Assembly: GCA_033030425.1 (NCBI GenBank) | Contig: JAUFSD010000002.1 | Location: forward strand, 806,001-870,000 | From: Verpa conica | Taxonomy: Eukaryota > Ascomycota > Pezizomycetes > Pezizales > Morchellaceae | DNA: 64,000 nt | Direction: 5' to 3' | Shown here: piece by piece, positions 38,978-50,739 of the stretch | Position numbering within the stretch: the stretch's first letter is position 1 | Layout: each line of letters starts with the position of its first letter | Made by a program: the position numbers and the translations under genes | The notes under the pieces: generated by a model | What the model saw: only the letters and a program-made list of their open reading frames with translations | What the model was told of the DNA's origin: nothing | Databases searched by the model: none

Positions 38978-40531
38978 TCACTCAACCTTCGCCACAACCT
39001 TCGCCTTAAGTACAACTGCACAGTTCTCATTCTTCAACTTCCCAGCACGATCAAAGTCCGTCCTCAAGACAGCAGGGAAAAGCTGTATCCGAACAACCGC
39101 ACCATTCTCCTCTTGGTCCTCCTCCTCTGCATCTGCAACAGAGTCCTCCATTATGATGGACTCAAAGTCCTCTCCTGGTGATATAGGGTATAGATCAAAC
39201 ACGGCTTGCTGCTGCGCAACCTCTATGGCAAGCTTGGCCGTTTTCTCGACTAAGCTATATAACGCTTTGTTCCGTAGATCGGCTTTGGAGCTCTTTACTG
39301 CTAGCCCGCCGAATAGCTCCTCGAGGGAGTCTGAGAGTGTTTTTACAGTCTCGTCGAAGGCTTTCATGACGTCCTGATGCTTGAATACCATGTCCATGGT
39401 CTTGGAGCGCCACATTTGGCGTTGGAGGTCTGGAAATTATTAGTAGTGTAATATTTGGGACGTTTAGAGTTTTTTTGATTACTTACCGGTACCCTCGATG
39501 GAGTTGTAGAGGGTCAAGAATGGATCATGCAAATCACCTATCCCTAGAAAGCGGAATTGCGGAAAGACATTTGTAGTGAGTTGGTGCGCAACCATCGCAG
39601 AGATCGCGTCAAGCTGAGCTCTGGATTTCTTGACAGGTTCATCTGGGTGAACGGCTTCATCGAATGATGTTTTTAGAAGTGGGTCAAGGTTCTGAAGTCG
39701 GTCTTCAGGCCCGCCACGGAAATGTCGGAAAACCCACTGCTGGATCGCATTCGCCAGCTCAGAGAACTCTGTCGCAAAGTAGTCGTCGTCTCTAGTAGTC
39801 CCCGGACGTGCGTCTTCCCGCTGACTAGCTCGTGAAATTGTCTCAGTGAGCTTATTGACCTGCTGCTCGTACTTTTTCACCGACTGCTCTGCGATGTTGG
39901 AGGACCGCTTCATCTCTGCGTGCTCTGTTCGTAGTTTCATAACCTGGTTGAAACCGGCTTGGTTCTCCCTTACAAGGGTATTATTCCTGACTCTTAGTTG
40001 CTGCAAGTCTCTCTCGAGGTTGCGGATGTAGGGTAGCCAGTTCTTTTCATATTCGGCGTGGATTTCTATAACGACTTGTTTGTGGTCCTCGTTGGTCTTC
40101 TTCAATCTTCTTTCTAGGGTCTGGAACTGGATTTTCAGCTGTGTGTTTTGCTTCTGTAGTTCTTCCTTTTCCTGCGACAGTTTCTCGTTCTTGTTGTGTG
40201 TAGCGAGTAGTCGCTTCTGCAGCGATTGTATTGCCTCGCTGCCATCACTACCTGAGACTTGAAGCTTTGAGATCTGTTCAACGGTTAACTAATTAGCAAA
40301 GCTCAACACATATTCTTGAAGCTAGGAATAATACACACTTCTTCAATCAATGCTAAATCCTCATCAGATAGCTTCTTATTCTCCTCTTCGACAGCTCCAA
40401 AAAAATGTCAGTCTTCTAATCACCATCTAAAGCTCAGGATCGAACTCACCATGTTTACGCGACTTATCCTCACCCTCAAACGCAAGAGTCTTTGAAGTCC
40501 ACCCGTACATACCTTTAAACGCCGAAGTCAT
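38978..40531 (-). CDS. Fungal coiled-coil protein of unknown function
   Basis: Exons on minus are 40531-40450, 40394-40339, 40273-39487 and 39429-38978, giving 458 residues. The N-terminus (MTSAFKGMYGW) leads into a long coiled coil (about residues 45-190) rich in Leu, Gln, Glu and Lys. The C-terminal half carries ELANAIQQWVFRHF, MWRSKTMDMVFKHQDVM and PAVLRTDFDRAG...VVLKAKVV. This pattern is familiar from many uncharacterised Pezizomycotina proteins with an N-terminal coiled coil and a conserved unnamed C-terminal region. No enzyme motif is present. A structural or scaffold role is plausible but inferred. All four exon joins keep frame and use GT-AG ends. Confidence 0.85.
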
Positions 40532-42002
40532 GATAATGAAGCTTTTACCTCCTGGTAATAGAGAAGAGGAAAAGTAACGGGGGAAAAAAAAGGTCGAATA
40601 GATTATAGTCTCTATTTACACGTCACACTAGTTTTCTTTGCTTTCACTCACGCTGGAATCGTATCGCTTTGTTTGCTTGTGATATCTGCCGCAGCATCAA
40701 TATTATATTATATTTCCTTCTTTGGAGGGGAAGGGTTACAGCGGCTATAAAGCCTCTACTCCTACTGGAGCTGAAAAAGAACTGGGGCTATGCGGAATAA
40801 GTCTTAATAGAAGAAAGAAAGAAAAAAACTAGGCTGCAGTTCTTTGTGAGTCACAAACATAGGTACGTATAGGCAGTAGGTAGGCAGATACCTGTCTCGT
40901 GCCCAGCCTAGATCACGTGGCGCCAAGGATCGTGCCTCCCGCTGTGCAACAAAGCGCAGCGTAATTATCAACCAATCACAAGAAGTCTGGGCACGAGACA
41001 GGGCAGATACCTATGCGGATAGATAGGTAAATATGTACTATGCAGGAGTGAAACAATCCCGGTAGGCGATTAGAGGCGACATGTACTTATTGATGAGTCT
41101 GAGAAAGCGGGGTACATGTATGTACTACAATACATCTCGCTTTTTTTTATTATTCCGTTGCAGATTTAGATTATTATTTATATTAGGCTACAGATCAACG
41201 GATTGTTGTTCTACTTGGTAAAAACCCGGTACGATGGAGGCTCAGCCGACTGGGGGGGCGGGAAACGTCAACTTGTGCTTCTATAACGTCCAAACAAACC
41301 TACAGCAGAAATACACATACAAAACTACAGATAAGAAAACTCCCCAACCAAACCCAACCCCTCGCAGAGCCTCATGAGTCATAAAATGATCTGCAGCTCG
41401 ATTTTAAAAACTATCTACGGCGAATATCCCGGGGTAAATCCAACCCTCCAACCCCCAACCACCCGTGTAACCCTAACCCAGCTGAAACAGTACAGCCTCA
41501 ACAAGGCAACAACAAATAACCTCCAAAATATCAGCCTTGTAATCTATACAAAAAGAAAGACACTGCAGATCTCTTTTCCTTTCTTTTCTTTTACCTAACG
41601 CATAAAACAAACTAATATCTCTACGAGTGTGTGTATGACTCAATTTCCGAGTCAGGGTTATGTTTTATGCTGTGGTACGATATGGTATGGCTGCCTATCT
41701 GCCTTTACATTTCACAAGGCTACAGTGTTGCCGGGTATCAACCGAGACGTAAGGTTATTATATTTTGAGGGGGGGTAATATTCAGCCGCTATAGTGGGGT
41801 TAGAAGAAGGGTGTGAGATTGGGGATCAAGACTGCACTTAAGGAGTTTAGGATCTTCTTTTCTTGTCCCATTATTCTTTCCAGACAGACAAAAGAGAACA
41901 CATCCTTTTGATAATTCTACTTCAACCTTCCTAAAGCTCTCTCTCACAACCGCAATAACGGAATCACTTTAGTTACAAAGTGTATCTACAGTTAACTTCA
42001 AT
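40532..42002. other. Divergent intergenic region
   Basis: About 1.5 kb between the coiled-coil gene (-) and the Hsp70-like gene (+). It contains the 110-bp inverted-repeat element at 40892-41001 and one TACATGTA at 41113. An ORF at 41374-41598 is not supported. Confidence 0.6.
40892..41001. mobile_element. 110-bp inverted-repeat element with 9-bp target duplication
   Basis: Perfect 15-bp terminal inverted repeats CTGTCTCGTGCCCAG (40892-40906) and CTGGGCACGAGACAG (40987-41001) are flanked by the direct repeat GGCAGATAC (40883-40891 and 41002-41010). A 9-bp duplication is typical of Mutator-like elements; if one base is shared with the repeat, an 8-bp (hAT-like) reading is possible. The inside is 80 bp, non-coding and fairly GC-rich. 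Confidence 0.75.
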
Positions 42003-43889
42003 ATGACAACTCTCCACTCTTTAAAAGTCGGTATCGACTTCGGAACCACCTACTCTGGAGTAGCATGGGTATGCCATCTCTCTCTCTCTGAGAATCTACG
42101 CGCAAACTAACATTCAACCCAGGCACATACCGCCACCCCCGACGAAATCAACGTAATCCAACGCTGGCCCGCCGGCGGCAACCGCAACTCCGAAAAGGTA
42201 CCCACCGAAATTGCATACACCTCCACGGGGAGCTTCAAATGGGGGTTCGAGCTACCACTAGAAGCAGAGAAGCTTGTGTGGATCAAGCTTCTCCTAGACC
42301 CTTCTAAATACGACAGTAACTCGACCACCTCCCCCATGAGCCGTACTAAGCACCTCATACCGGAGGGCAAGCAACCAGTTGATGTTGTTGCGGACTACCT
42401 CGGTGCGCTGAAGAAGCATACGATTGATACGTTGGAGAGGAACTTTGGCAAGGAGTTCTTGGAGGCGACACCTGTGGATTGGATACTGACTGTGCCGGCG
42501 GTGTGGAGCGATGCCGCGAAGGCGCTTACATTGGAGGCTGCTGAGGCCGCGGGATTGGGTACTGGATCTACTATCAAGTTGATTTCGGAACCGGATGCTG
42601 CCGCGGTTTGCTCGTTGAGGGATATTCAGCCGAATAATTTGAAGGTGGATGATACGTTTATTGTTGTAGATTGTGGTGGTGGTACTGTTGTATGTTTCCC
42701 CCCCCTCTCCCCCATAAGTAGATTACTGATGGTTATAGGACTTGATTTCGTACCAAATTACTGCGCTCCGTCCTACGCTTGAGGTGAAGGAGTGCGCGGT
42801 TGGTACCGGTGGTATGTGTGGTTCAACATACATCAACGCAAACTTTGAAAACTTTGTGCGGAAGCGTGTTGGCGACGACGTATTTAACGCCATGAAGCCC
42901 AAGGGGCGAATCGTCATGTTGAAGCATTTCGACGAGTTCCTGAAACGTACCTTCAGCGACGATGAAGACGAAGATATCTATTCTTGCCCCATCCCCGGTG
43001 TTGCAGATAACGAGGAGGCGGGTGTTGAGGACGGATTCTTTGTCCTTACTCGAGAAGAGATGAAGGAGATCTTTGACAGTGTTATTGAGGAGATTGTTTC
43101 CCTAGTGCAGAAGCAGATGGACTGTGTAGAGGAGGGCGACGAGGGCTTTGATGTCTCTGCAATCCTTTTGGTGGGCGGGTTTGGTGCTAGTGAGTATTTA
43201 AGGCAGAGGTTACTTAAGGACCTCAAGAGCAAGAGGAACCCTGAGGCGGATATTACAATTCTACAGCCCACGAATGCGTGGAGCGCCGTTGTGAGGGGTG
43301 CGGTGCTGAGAGGGTTGGAGGGGGGCATTGTGAGGAGTCGACATGCGAGGAGACACTACGGGGTAGACTGCGCTGAGAACTATGATCCAGAGAAGCATCT
43401 GGAGAGTGAGCGCTACTACAGCCAGTTCCACGGAGGTGCCCAGGTGAAGGACTGCGCGTTCTGGTATATTCACAAGGGGGATGAGGTGAGCGAGGATAAG
43501 CCGATCAGCTTCCCGTTCTACAACAATTGGAAGGTCGAGTGGGAGGAGGATATGGTGTTTCACGATAACCTCATTGCGAGTGAGTTGGAGGTTTCTCCAA
43601 CAAGAACGAATACTGCAGGTATGAATAATTCCTTCCTTTTGATAGCATAAACATGGGGATTTTCTTTGATTCTAATATCTTGATAGATACATACCTCGTG
43701 TGTAAACTCACGACAACACTCCCGGCATCGTTATCAAGAGACATCTTTCCCAGGAAGACCAGTCCAAATGGGTTTGAATACTACGATGTTAACTACAACT
43801 TGATTATGACGGTGGAGAGCGCAACTTTGACATTCGAGTTCGAGTTTGAAGGCAAGACATATGGGAGTGTTACCGCCAAGTACTACTAA
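42003..43889 (+). CDS. HSPA12-like Hsp70-type actin-fold ATPase
   Basis: Exons are 42003-42068, 42123-42689, 42739-43618 and 43687-43889 (introns of 54, 49 and 68 bp), giving 571 residues. It keeps the Hsp70 nucleotide-site motifs: KVGIDFGTTYSGVAW (phosphate 1), ILTVPAVWSDAAK, LISEPDAAAV (connect 1), FIVVDCGGGTVDLISY (phosphate 2) and ILLVGGFGASEYL (adenosine). The classical substrate-binding domain and C-terminal lid are replaced by about 170 divergent residues ending in a beta-rich segment. This layout matches the HSPA12A/B-like proteins that are multiplied in filamentous fungi. It is probably an ATP-binding protein of stress or recognition type, but the client is unknown. Confidence 0.9.
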
Positions 43890-45003
43890 GTGGGATGTTC
43901 TTGAGAGATTTCATTTAAGCTGTATATAATATCTCTTTTCTTTCAGTATACATGGTTTTGGTGTTCAATGATAAGAGAGACGAGTGATGTTCTATGATTC
44001 CAGGTGTGCAGGGGGTGGCGATCCGATGTGTTGTTGGCAGCCCAGTATCACTCGCTAAATTTAACTCGCGACAACCCTAACCCAGGATATAGGATTTAAT
44101 AATCGGGAACAGCTACTATACGTGTACGTGAGAAGAATTCTGTAACAGGATCGCCACGCTGGTTGATTAGTACGTACACTGCGAATAGACGCTGATTACG
44201 CGTCGTCGTCTCAGAAGTGCTGGGCGGAATCTTGGACGGTTCTCACGGGAAAGTGGATAGGCGCTGAGGCCGTTAAAAGGGTTCCGAGGGGGGGGTATAT
44301 TGCAGCACTGCATTGTCTGTTGAGATAGGTGTTATATGCAGATGCTATGTATAAATGTGATGTTTGTATGTGTAAATAAACTCGTTATCGGGGGCATCGG
44401 AACCCGCCATTCTCCCATAGGGCGGGTATCAGATGCCATATCAATCCCGAGCCCGAGGAGCATATACCATATAGCTCTTATAGATTATTCTCACGAGCAG
44501 TATCTTATAGACAGAGTGGGTGTGGTATTCTCCTTGCAGTCCCCCAATCTCTTCCCCAACAAGCAAGGATCTTCTGCCAAGCTACTCTTGTCTTCAACCC
44601 CCGCCCTCCCTCATAGATTCTAATAACATCTCCAACCCTCAGCTTCACCACTTTAAACAGTCTATTGTGGGTAAAGGAGAAGGGGCTCTTTCTTGGAGAG
44701 ATTTCATCTTGGGGTAGCAAATAGTCCCTTCTATTGGCTGCTGTCAGCCCGTCACCGGTTCTTAAACTGCACTCTGTGCCCCTCCACCTCCGTCATTTCT
44801 CACCCCCGGTGTCCATCTGACCAACACACACGTGAATCCCACCATTAGAAAAGATCTATAACTGAAATACTCGCCATATCCCCGCATCTCTCTGGCTTCA
44901 TCCCCGCTTCACCGTGCTTTAACGCTCTAAACATTCTCTTATATCCTACCGGAGACGCCGCAGGCACAACTTAGTCATCGTTTCTATCCCGCCCTACGCC
45001 CGC
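43890..45003. other. Intergenic region upstream of OSH1
   Basis: About 1.1 kb. It contains a strong imperfect hairpin at 44393-44437 and the CT-rich promoter of the OSH1-type gene. The ORFs at 44336-44623 and 44505-44720 overlap on opposite strands and are not supported. Confidence 0.6.
44393..44437. repeat. Two-part inverted repeat (hairpin)
   Basis: GGCATC (44393-44398) pairs with GATGCC (44432-44437), and ACCCGCC (44402-44408) pairs with GGCGGGT (44421-44427). A small internal loop and a 12-base apical loop separate them. There is no T-run after it, and no known RNA family is recognised. Confidence 0.6.
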
Positions 45004-45168
45004 AATGACCGAGGGGAGCAGTAGTCGAAGTGATGGGGGGTGAGTCTCTATTCATAACTTCTCTCACAGTCCCTTTTTCTTCTTTTCCTTCTCTTCTCTT
45101 CCCCTCGGTTTTCGTTCGTTTCTTTCTTTCTTTGTTCATCTATCAAGCTTTCAGGTTTAGCTTACCAC

Positions 45169-48100
45169 ATGAAATTCCCCTCTAGACACCGTCGGACCCG
45201 TTCAGCAATGGTCTCCTCGCTCCTCCACTCATCCTCCTCCAGCTCCCCCAAATCCCACTCCAGGAACTCGTCAGCTGCCGTCACCCCCAGCACCTCTACA
45301 CAATACCTAGCCCCCGTCAACCCAAGTCCCCCAGCACCAACACGAGGATCCTCAGTCCGCTCCTCATCGCGGCCAATTGCAGAGCAAGAACCCGCTCCCT
45401 CATCAACGGCAAATACCTCTGCAGCCTCCCTCATTGGTGGCTCGGGGGTGCTCGTCGGGAGTGCTAAGACTGTCGAGGAGACAGTTCGTACGTTCAGGCT
45501 CTACGAAGCGCTGCGGAATGGGGACACGATGGCGATTTCCCGGACGATAAGAGAGGCTTCGGGGGATGATACAATTCGAAGTTCGATATTACATCTAGCG
45601 GTGCAGTGCGCCGAGGTTGCGGTAATGGAATATATTCTCTCGACCACAACGACGAACCCGAACACTCCCTCTGGACTGCCGTATCTTGATATTAACCATC
45701 GCGATGCTACAACAGGGAATACGCCGCTGCATATGGCCGCGCATCTAGGGAGGGCAGAAGTGGTGTCGCTGCTGTTGAAGCAGGCTGATATTAATGATAG
45801 TATTCATAACTATAATAATCGCACGCCGTTAGAGGTCTCGAGGACCCCGGTGATATTCCAAATGTTGCAGCTAGCAAGAAGTTTGTTTTTGGAAGAGACG
45901 ATCGAGAAGTTGAACCGGCTTGTTGCAGAGCAGGCTTACGATCGGATCGAAAGATTGCTGGAGGTTCCTCGGGTGAAGGGGCTACTGGACCTCAACACCC
46001 TTGAGCCGCCTACCAACGGCGGTTCAACACTGCTACACGATGCTGCAAGAAAGCACGATACAAGATTGATCGAGATACTCCTCCTACACGGCGCGGATCC
46101 GTTCAGGAGAGACAAGAAGGGGAAGCTCCCGCAGGACGTGACAAAAGATGAAAAAACAAAGAATATGCTTAAGAAGAGTCCCGCTGCGAAAGCCGCAGCG
46201 CGAGGGATCGAGGAGAGGGCTGTCCTTGGAAGCGCGGCGGAGGTCGCAGCGACTGGGATGGCTACTGCTGGGGATACGTTTGCGACTGGCATCGCTGGTA
46301 AGGAGGGCAGGGAGATGAAGGGGTACTTGAAAAAGTGGACGAATTATGGGAGTGGCTATAAGCTCAGGTGGTTTGTGCTTGAGGATGGTGTATTGAGTTA
46401 TTACAAGCACCAAGGTATTTAGATCCACGACTGTTTTCCCTCATTGACTAACTTTTTTTAGATGATATTGGATCTGCATGCCGCGGCGCTATCAATATGA
46501 GGATTGCAAAGCTTCACATGGACGCACAGGATAAGCAGAACTTTGAAATCCACGGCAAAGGCTCCGTTAAATATCACCTTAAAGCAAACCACATGGTTGA
46601 AGCTAAGCGCTGGTACTGGACCCTCAATAATGCTATCCAATGGTCGAAAGACGAAGCTCGAGAGGAGGAGCGCCGCAAGGTTGGTGAAGCTGAGCGAATG
46701 GGACGCATACGTGAGCAGCAACGTCACGAAGACAGTGGAAACGATGCAGCATCCGAAATGAGTCGCCGTGGTAGTGTTGGTGGGTCCTCGGGCGAGAAGA
46801 GGCAATCAAGCTTCCGCGCCGGAAGCAGCTTCGTTGCTGCTGAAGGCGAGGAAAGTGATTTCTACGAGCCCAGTGTTGGCGGTCCGCCGAGAAATAACCA
46901 CTTAAGCCACAATAATGGCTCAGGGGATGAGGAACAGGGGGCGGATGTGGAAGATGACGATTCAAGCTCCCAAGGGCCTCAGGAACCGCCGAGTAGTGAT
47001 GCATTATCGCTGTTGGCGAATTCAGCGAGGTTACAGCTGGATCTTCTTAGCCAGGTTGTACTTGCTGTGCAATTCGAACATGCAAAGAATCCTGATTTGA
47101 CACTCAACGACCCTATGGTTACTGGAGCGCTGCAGAGTTATGAATCCGCCGTTGGGAGTCTGAAGACCCTAGTGGGAGATCTTCTCATGATGAGTAAAGA
47201 GCGTGATTCCTACTGGCGGTACCGTATCGAGAAGGAAATCAGTCTTCGTAAGATATGGGAAGAAAACATGGCTATTCTAGCACACGAGCAGGAGACCCTC
47301 GAAGGCAAGGCTGCTGGTGAGCGTGAAAAGAGAAAGAAAGCAAAACGTGCACTGAAGGAGGTTCTTCGTAAGGGCGAAAGTGCACCAATGAGCCCTGAGT
47401 TCGAGGGTGGTTCTTCAAGTCTTCTCGATGAGCAATTAAGGGGTGTAGAGCTCAGTAAGGATGGTAGTGCGATAAGGAGCCCGGTTACTGCAACAGCGGG
47501 AGATGTGAGTGACAGTGATAGTGATGACGATGAAACCGACGAATTTTTCGATGCGATCGATAGTGGTCAGGTTGAGGTTGTATCGGAGATGCCAATGAGT
47601 GTGAAGAGTCCTGGGTTTTCCGAGAAGAACATGGCGCTTGGTGAGGGACCTGAGGGGGACTTCGAAGCAGAGGGGGAATCACTGGTCTTGAGAGAGAAGA
47701 AGCTAGTAGCTATCAAGACTAGTTATAAGGGCTATGAGGATCCGCCGAGGGTCAGGCTAAGCATGGATGCGGACGATCGGCCAAAGATTTCGCTCTGGGT
47801 AAGTGTCCGAGTGAGATGCTATGAGTGAACATACACTGACAGTGGGTAGGGTATCCTAAAATCTATGATTGGGAAAGACATGACCAAGATGACCCTTCCA
47901 GTGTCTTTCAACGAGCCCACATCACTTCTTCAGCGTGTAGCAGAGGATATGGAATACACCGACCTCCTCGACGCCGCCGCAGATCGCTCTGATTCTACAG
48001 AAAGAATGGTCTATGTTGCTGCATTTGCCGCCTCCGAGTACTCCTCCACTACCGAACGTGTTGCAAAGCCGTTCAACCCGCTGCTTGGAGAAACTTATGA

Positions 48101-48992
48101 ATACGTACGCCCCGACAAGAAGTACCGCTTCTTTATTGAGCAAGTCTCCCATCACCCTCCAATTGGTGCCGCATGGGCAGAGGCCGAGAAGTGGGACTAC
48201 TGGGGTGAGTCTGCTGTCCGCAGCAAATTCTACGGAAAGAGCTTCGATATCAACCCGCTCGGTACATGGTTCCTGCGGCTCCGAACGCCAGAAGGTGGCG
48301 AGGAACTATACACATGGAAGAAAGTCACCACGTCCGTTATTGGCATCATCACGGGGTCTCCAACGGTCGATAATTACGGGCTTATGGAGATCAAGAACTG
48401 GACTACTGGGGATACCTGCCAGCTCGACTTCAAGGCGAGAGGCTGGCGTGTAGCGACTGCGTATGAAGTTAAGGGGCGCGTTTTCAACGCTGATGCGATC
48501 CAGGTATGGAGTGTAGGTGGGAGGTGGAACGATAAGATTTATGCACGCATGTCACCAGGACAAGACCTCGTTGTTTCTCCCCCTCCTGCTCACGGGGGAG
48601 GCTCTAACCCCGCATTCTTGGTGTGGGAGAATCATCCTCGCCCACCTGCACCATTCAACCTCACGCCCTTTAGTATAACTCTTAATGCGCTCCCAGAAAC
48701 CCTTAAGCCCATGCTCTGCCCGACAGATACGCGTCTCCGACCAGACCAGAGGGCGATGGAGGAGGGTGAATACGACTTTGCTGCGACGGAGAAGAACAGG
48801 CTGGAGGAGAAGCAGCGAGCGAAGCGCAGAGACAGAGAACAGAGCGGTGATGAGTGGAAGCCGAGGTGGTTCGAGAAGAGCGTTTGTGAGATTACTGGAG
48901 AGGAATATTGGAAGGCAAAGGGTGATTACTGGGGGATGAGGAAGCAGGTAGGAGAAGGTGGAGAATGGAAGGGGGTTGACGATATATTCTAA
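45169..48992 (+). CDS. OSH1: Oxysterol-binding protein, Osh1/Osh2 type (ANK-PH-FFAT-ORD)
   Basis: This moves sterol/PI4P between membranes at ER contact sites. Exons are 45169-46414, 46462-47798 and 47850-48992, giving 1241 residues from this ATG. Ankyrin repeats lie at about 100-330 ([40 protein letters not shown]). A PH domain runs from about 383 to 480 ([20 protein letters not shown]), a disordered and coiled segment follows, and an FFAT-like motif DEFFDAID sits at about 776-782. The ORP domain carries the signature EQVSHHPP at 958-965. The start is uncertain: an upstream ATG at 45004, spliced 45040-45185 (GTGAGT...CTCTAG), would replace the first six residues with MTEGSSSRSDG in frame. 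Whether that or the downstream ATG is used needs transcripts. Confidence 0.93.
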
Positions 48993-49267
48993 ATAGGTGA
49001 TATTTGTTCTTTTTCATGGCAGGTGTTTGTTAGATTTGAAGTCCCTCTTTTCTGTTAGAGCGTATAGTTAGCATGATGGGGGTTTTAGTATACCTATTTT
49101 AACTTCATTTGGTTTCGATTTTGTGGGGGGCGTTCGACTGTGAGTGATTTGCTTGGGAGGAGTTCTTTTGATGTGGCTATTTAAACAAATGATTTATGAA
49201 CTTGAAGCAGTACTTGATAACACCGAGTGATAGCATATGATCAACCATCTCCATCCATACAAAAGTC

Positions 49268-50739
49268 TTAAGCCATAAGAGTATTCCCTTTCGACTCAAT
49301 GTTCACCTCTAAAACCCCATCATCGGATGCATCACCATGTGGCACTGCCACAGCCGGCTTACAAAACGGATATCGCCCTTTCTTCTCTCTAAACAACATG
49401 ATCAGGAACCCAAGCGACACCGTAATCCAATATATATTATAAGAGAGCACAGAACCGTAAGTGGCTGAGTTCTGCCAGCCCAAGACTTTGAAATTCATCA
49501 GCTAACATAAGAGAGACAAAAGGGAAGAGGATACATACTTGCATTGAACACGCCCCATCCACCACCGCTGTTAAACGTCGGCGAACAACAATTCACATGC
49601 CACACGCTCTTCCTAATATCATACGACCCAGGCCCCGTCCCGGTCTCTGCCACATCCCCACCCACGAGTCTTCCATACTACACATACACAGATATCAGTC
49701 TCTCAAGTCCACCAATGGTGTATAAAAACACAAAAAAGACAAGTAAATGAGAGAAACCAACCTTCCACATCTCAAACCCCCACACAGCTCTAGAAAACAA
49801 CCCCGCAGCCACCAAATACAACACCATAGTACTAATGACCAAGAACAACTGAACCCTAACCGTGTTCCCACCCTTATAAATAATCCATCCCACCAGCGCC
49901 CCAGCGAGCAGTCCCGTTATAACGGGTATTGGGAACGCGCTAGCAGGCTGTGAGAGCGAGACCCCACCGACAAACACCACGGCCTCTAGTCCTTCGCGTA
50001 GGACGGTGATGAAGGGGAGAATTCCCATAGCGTATTTACGCGTTAGTGCGCCCAGACCTTTAGTCGAGGGGGCGTTCAGGCTGGCGGTTAGTTTTGTGGT
50101 CCATTTAGATTGTAGCTTAGAGAGGCGGAGGATTGCTGCGCCCATTATCTATTGATGTATTAGTCTGATTTTTGAGGGTTGGTTTTTTTTTTTTTCAGGA
50201 GAGAGGGAGTACGGTGATGATGATAGAGGCAATGAGGCAGAAAATTCCCTCCCAGAGGTCTTCACTGCGACCCCAGATGTCTTTGCCGATGGTGTAGAAA
50301 GCACCTAAGAATCCGCCCCCGATGGCCATGCAGATGATGATGCCGGCTATGGCTCCGATCCATACCTACATGTTATTAGGTATTTTAACTCCTCTTTGAG
50401 CTTGTGATTAGAAGTGGGTGAGTGGATAGGTATGTATTTGTTTGTTTTTACCTGCCAGACGAGCTTTTTATAGATTCTAGGATCGTGTTCGGGGCCACTG
50501 AGCGTTTGTTTGAGGAATGAGAGGAGAACAGAGATGATTATTGCTGCTTCGATTGTTTCTCGAAAGACTACGAAGAAGACTGGAAGGGTGTTAGATGTAG
50601 TTTTAGAGAAGGGTGGAGAGGAGTATAGAGAATAGGATATCTTGTCAATTGAAGTGGAAAAGGGTGTAATGTAAGGAGTAGAGTTCAAGAAATAATAACT
50701 AGAGAATTACATACCTGGGACTGCAAAGAGGTCAGGCAT
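49268..50739 (-). CDS. FTR1: High-affinity iron permease FTR1
   Basis: FTR1 is the plasma-membrane permease that takes up Fe3+ delivered by the ferroxidase FET3. Six exons on minus (50739-50715, 50579-50452, 50365-50213, 50148-49762, 49677-49539, 49485-49268) give 349 residues. The iron motifs are RETIE (15-19, in [20 protein letters not shown]) and REGLE (153-157, in [20 protein letters not shown]). Seven membrane segments can be read. [20 protein letters not shown] and [14 protein letters not shown] near the end are typical of fungal Ftr1. The tiny first exon (MPDLFAVP) follows the usual fungal start. The GTACTC and GTTGGT donors are weak but keep every conserved block. The gene is divergent from FET3 across a shared promoter. 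Confidence 0.95.
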
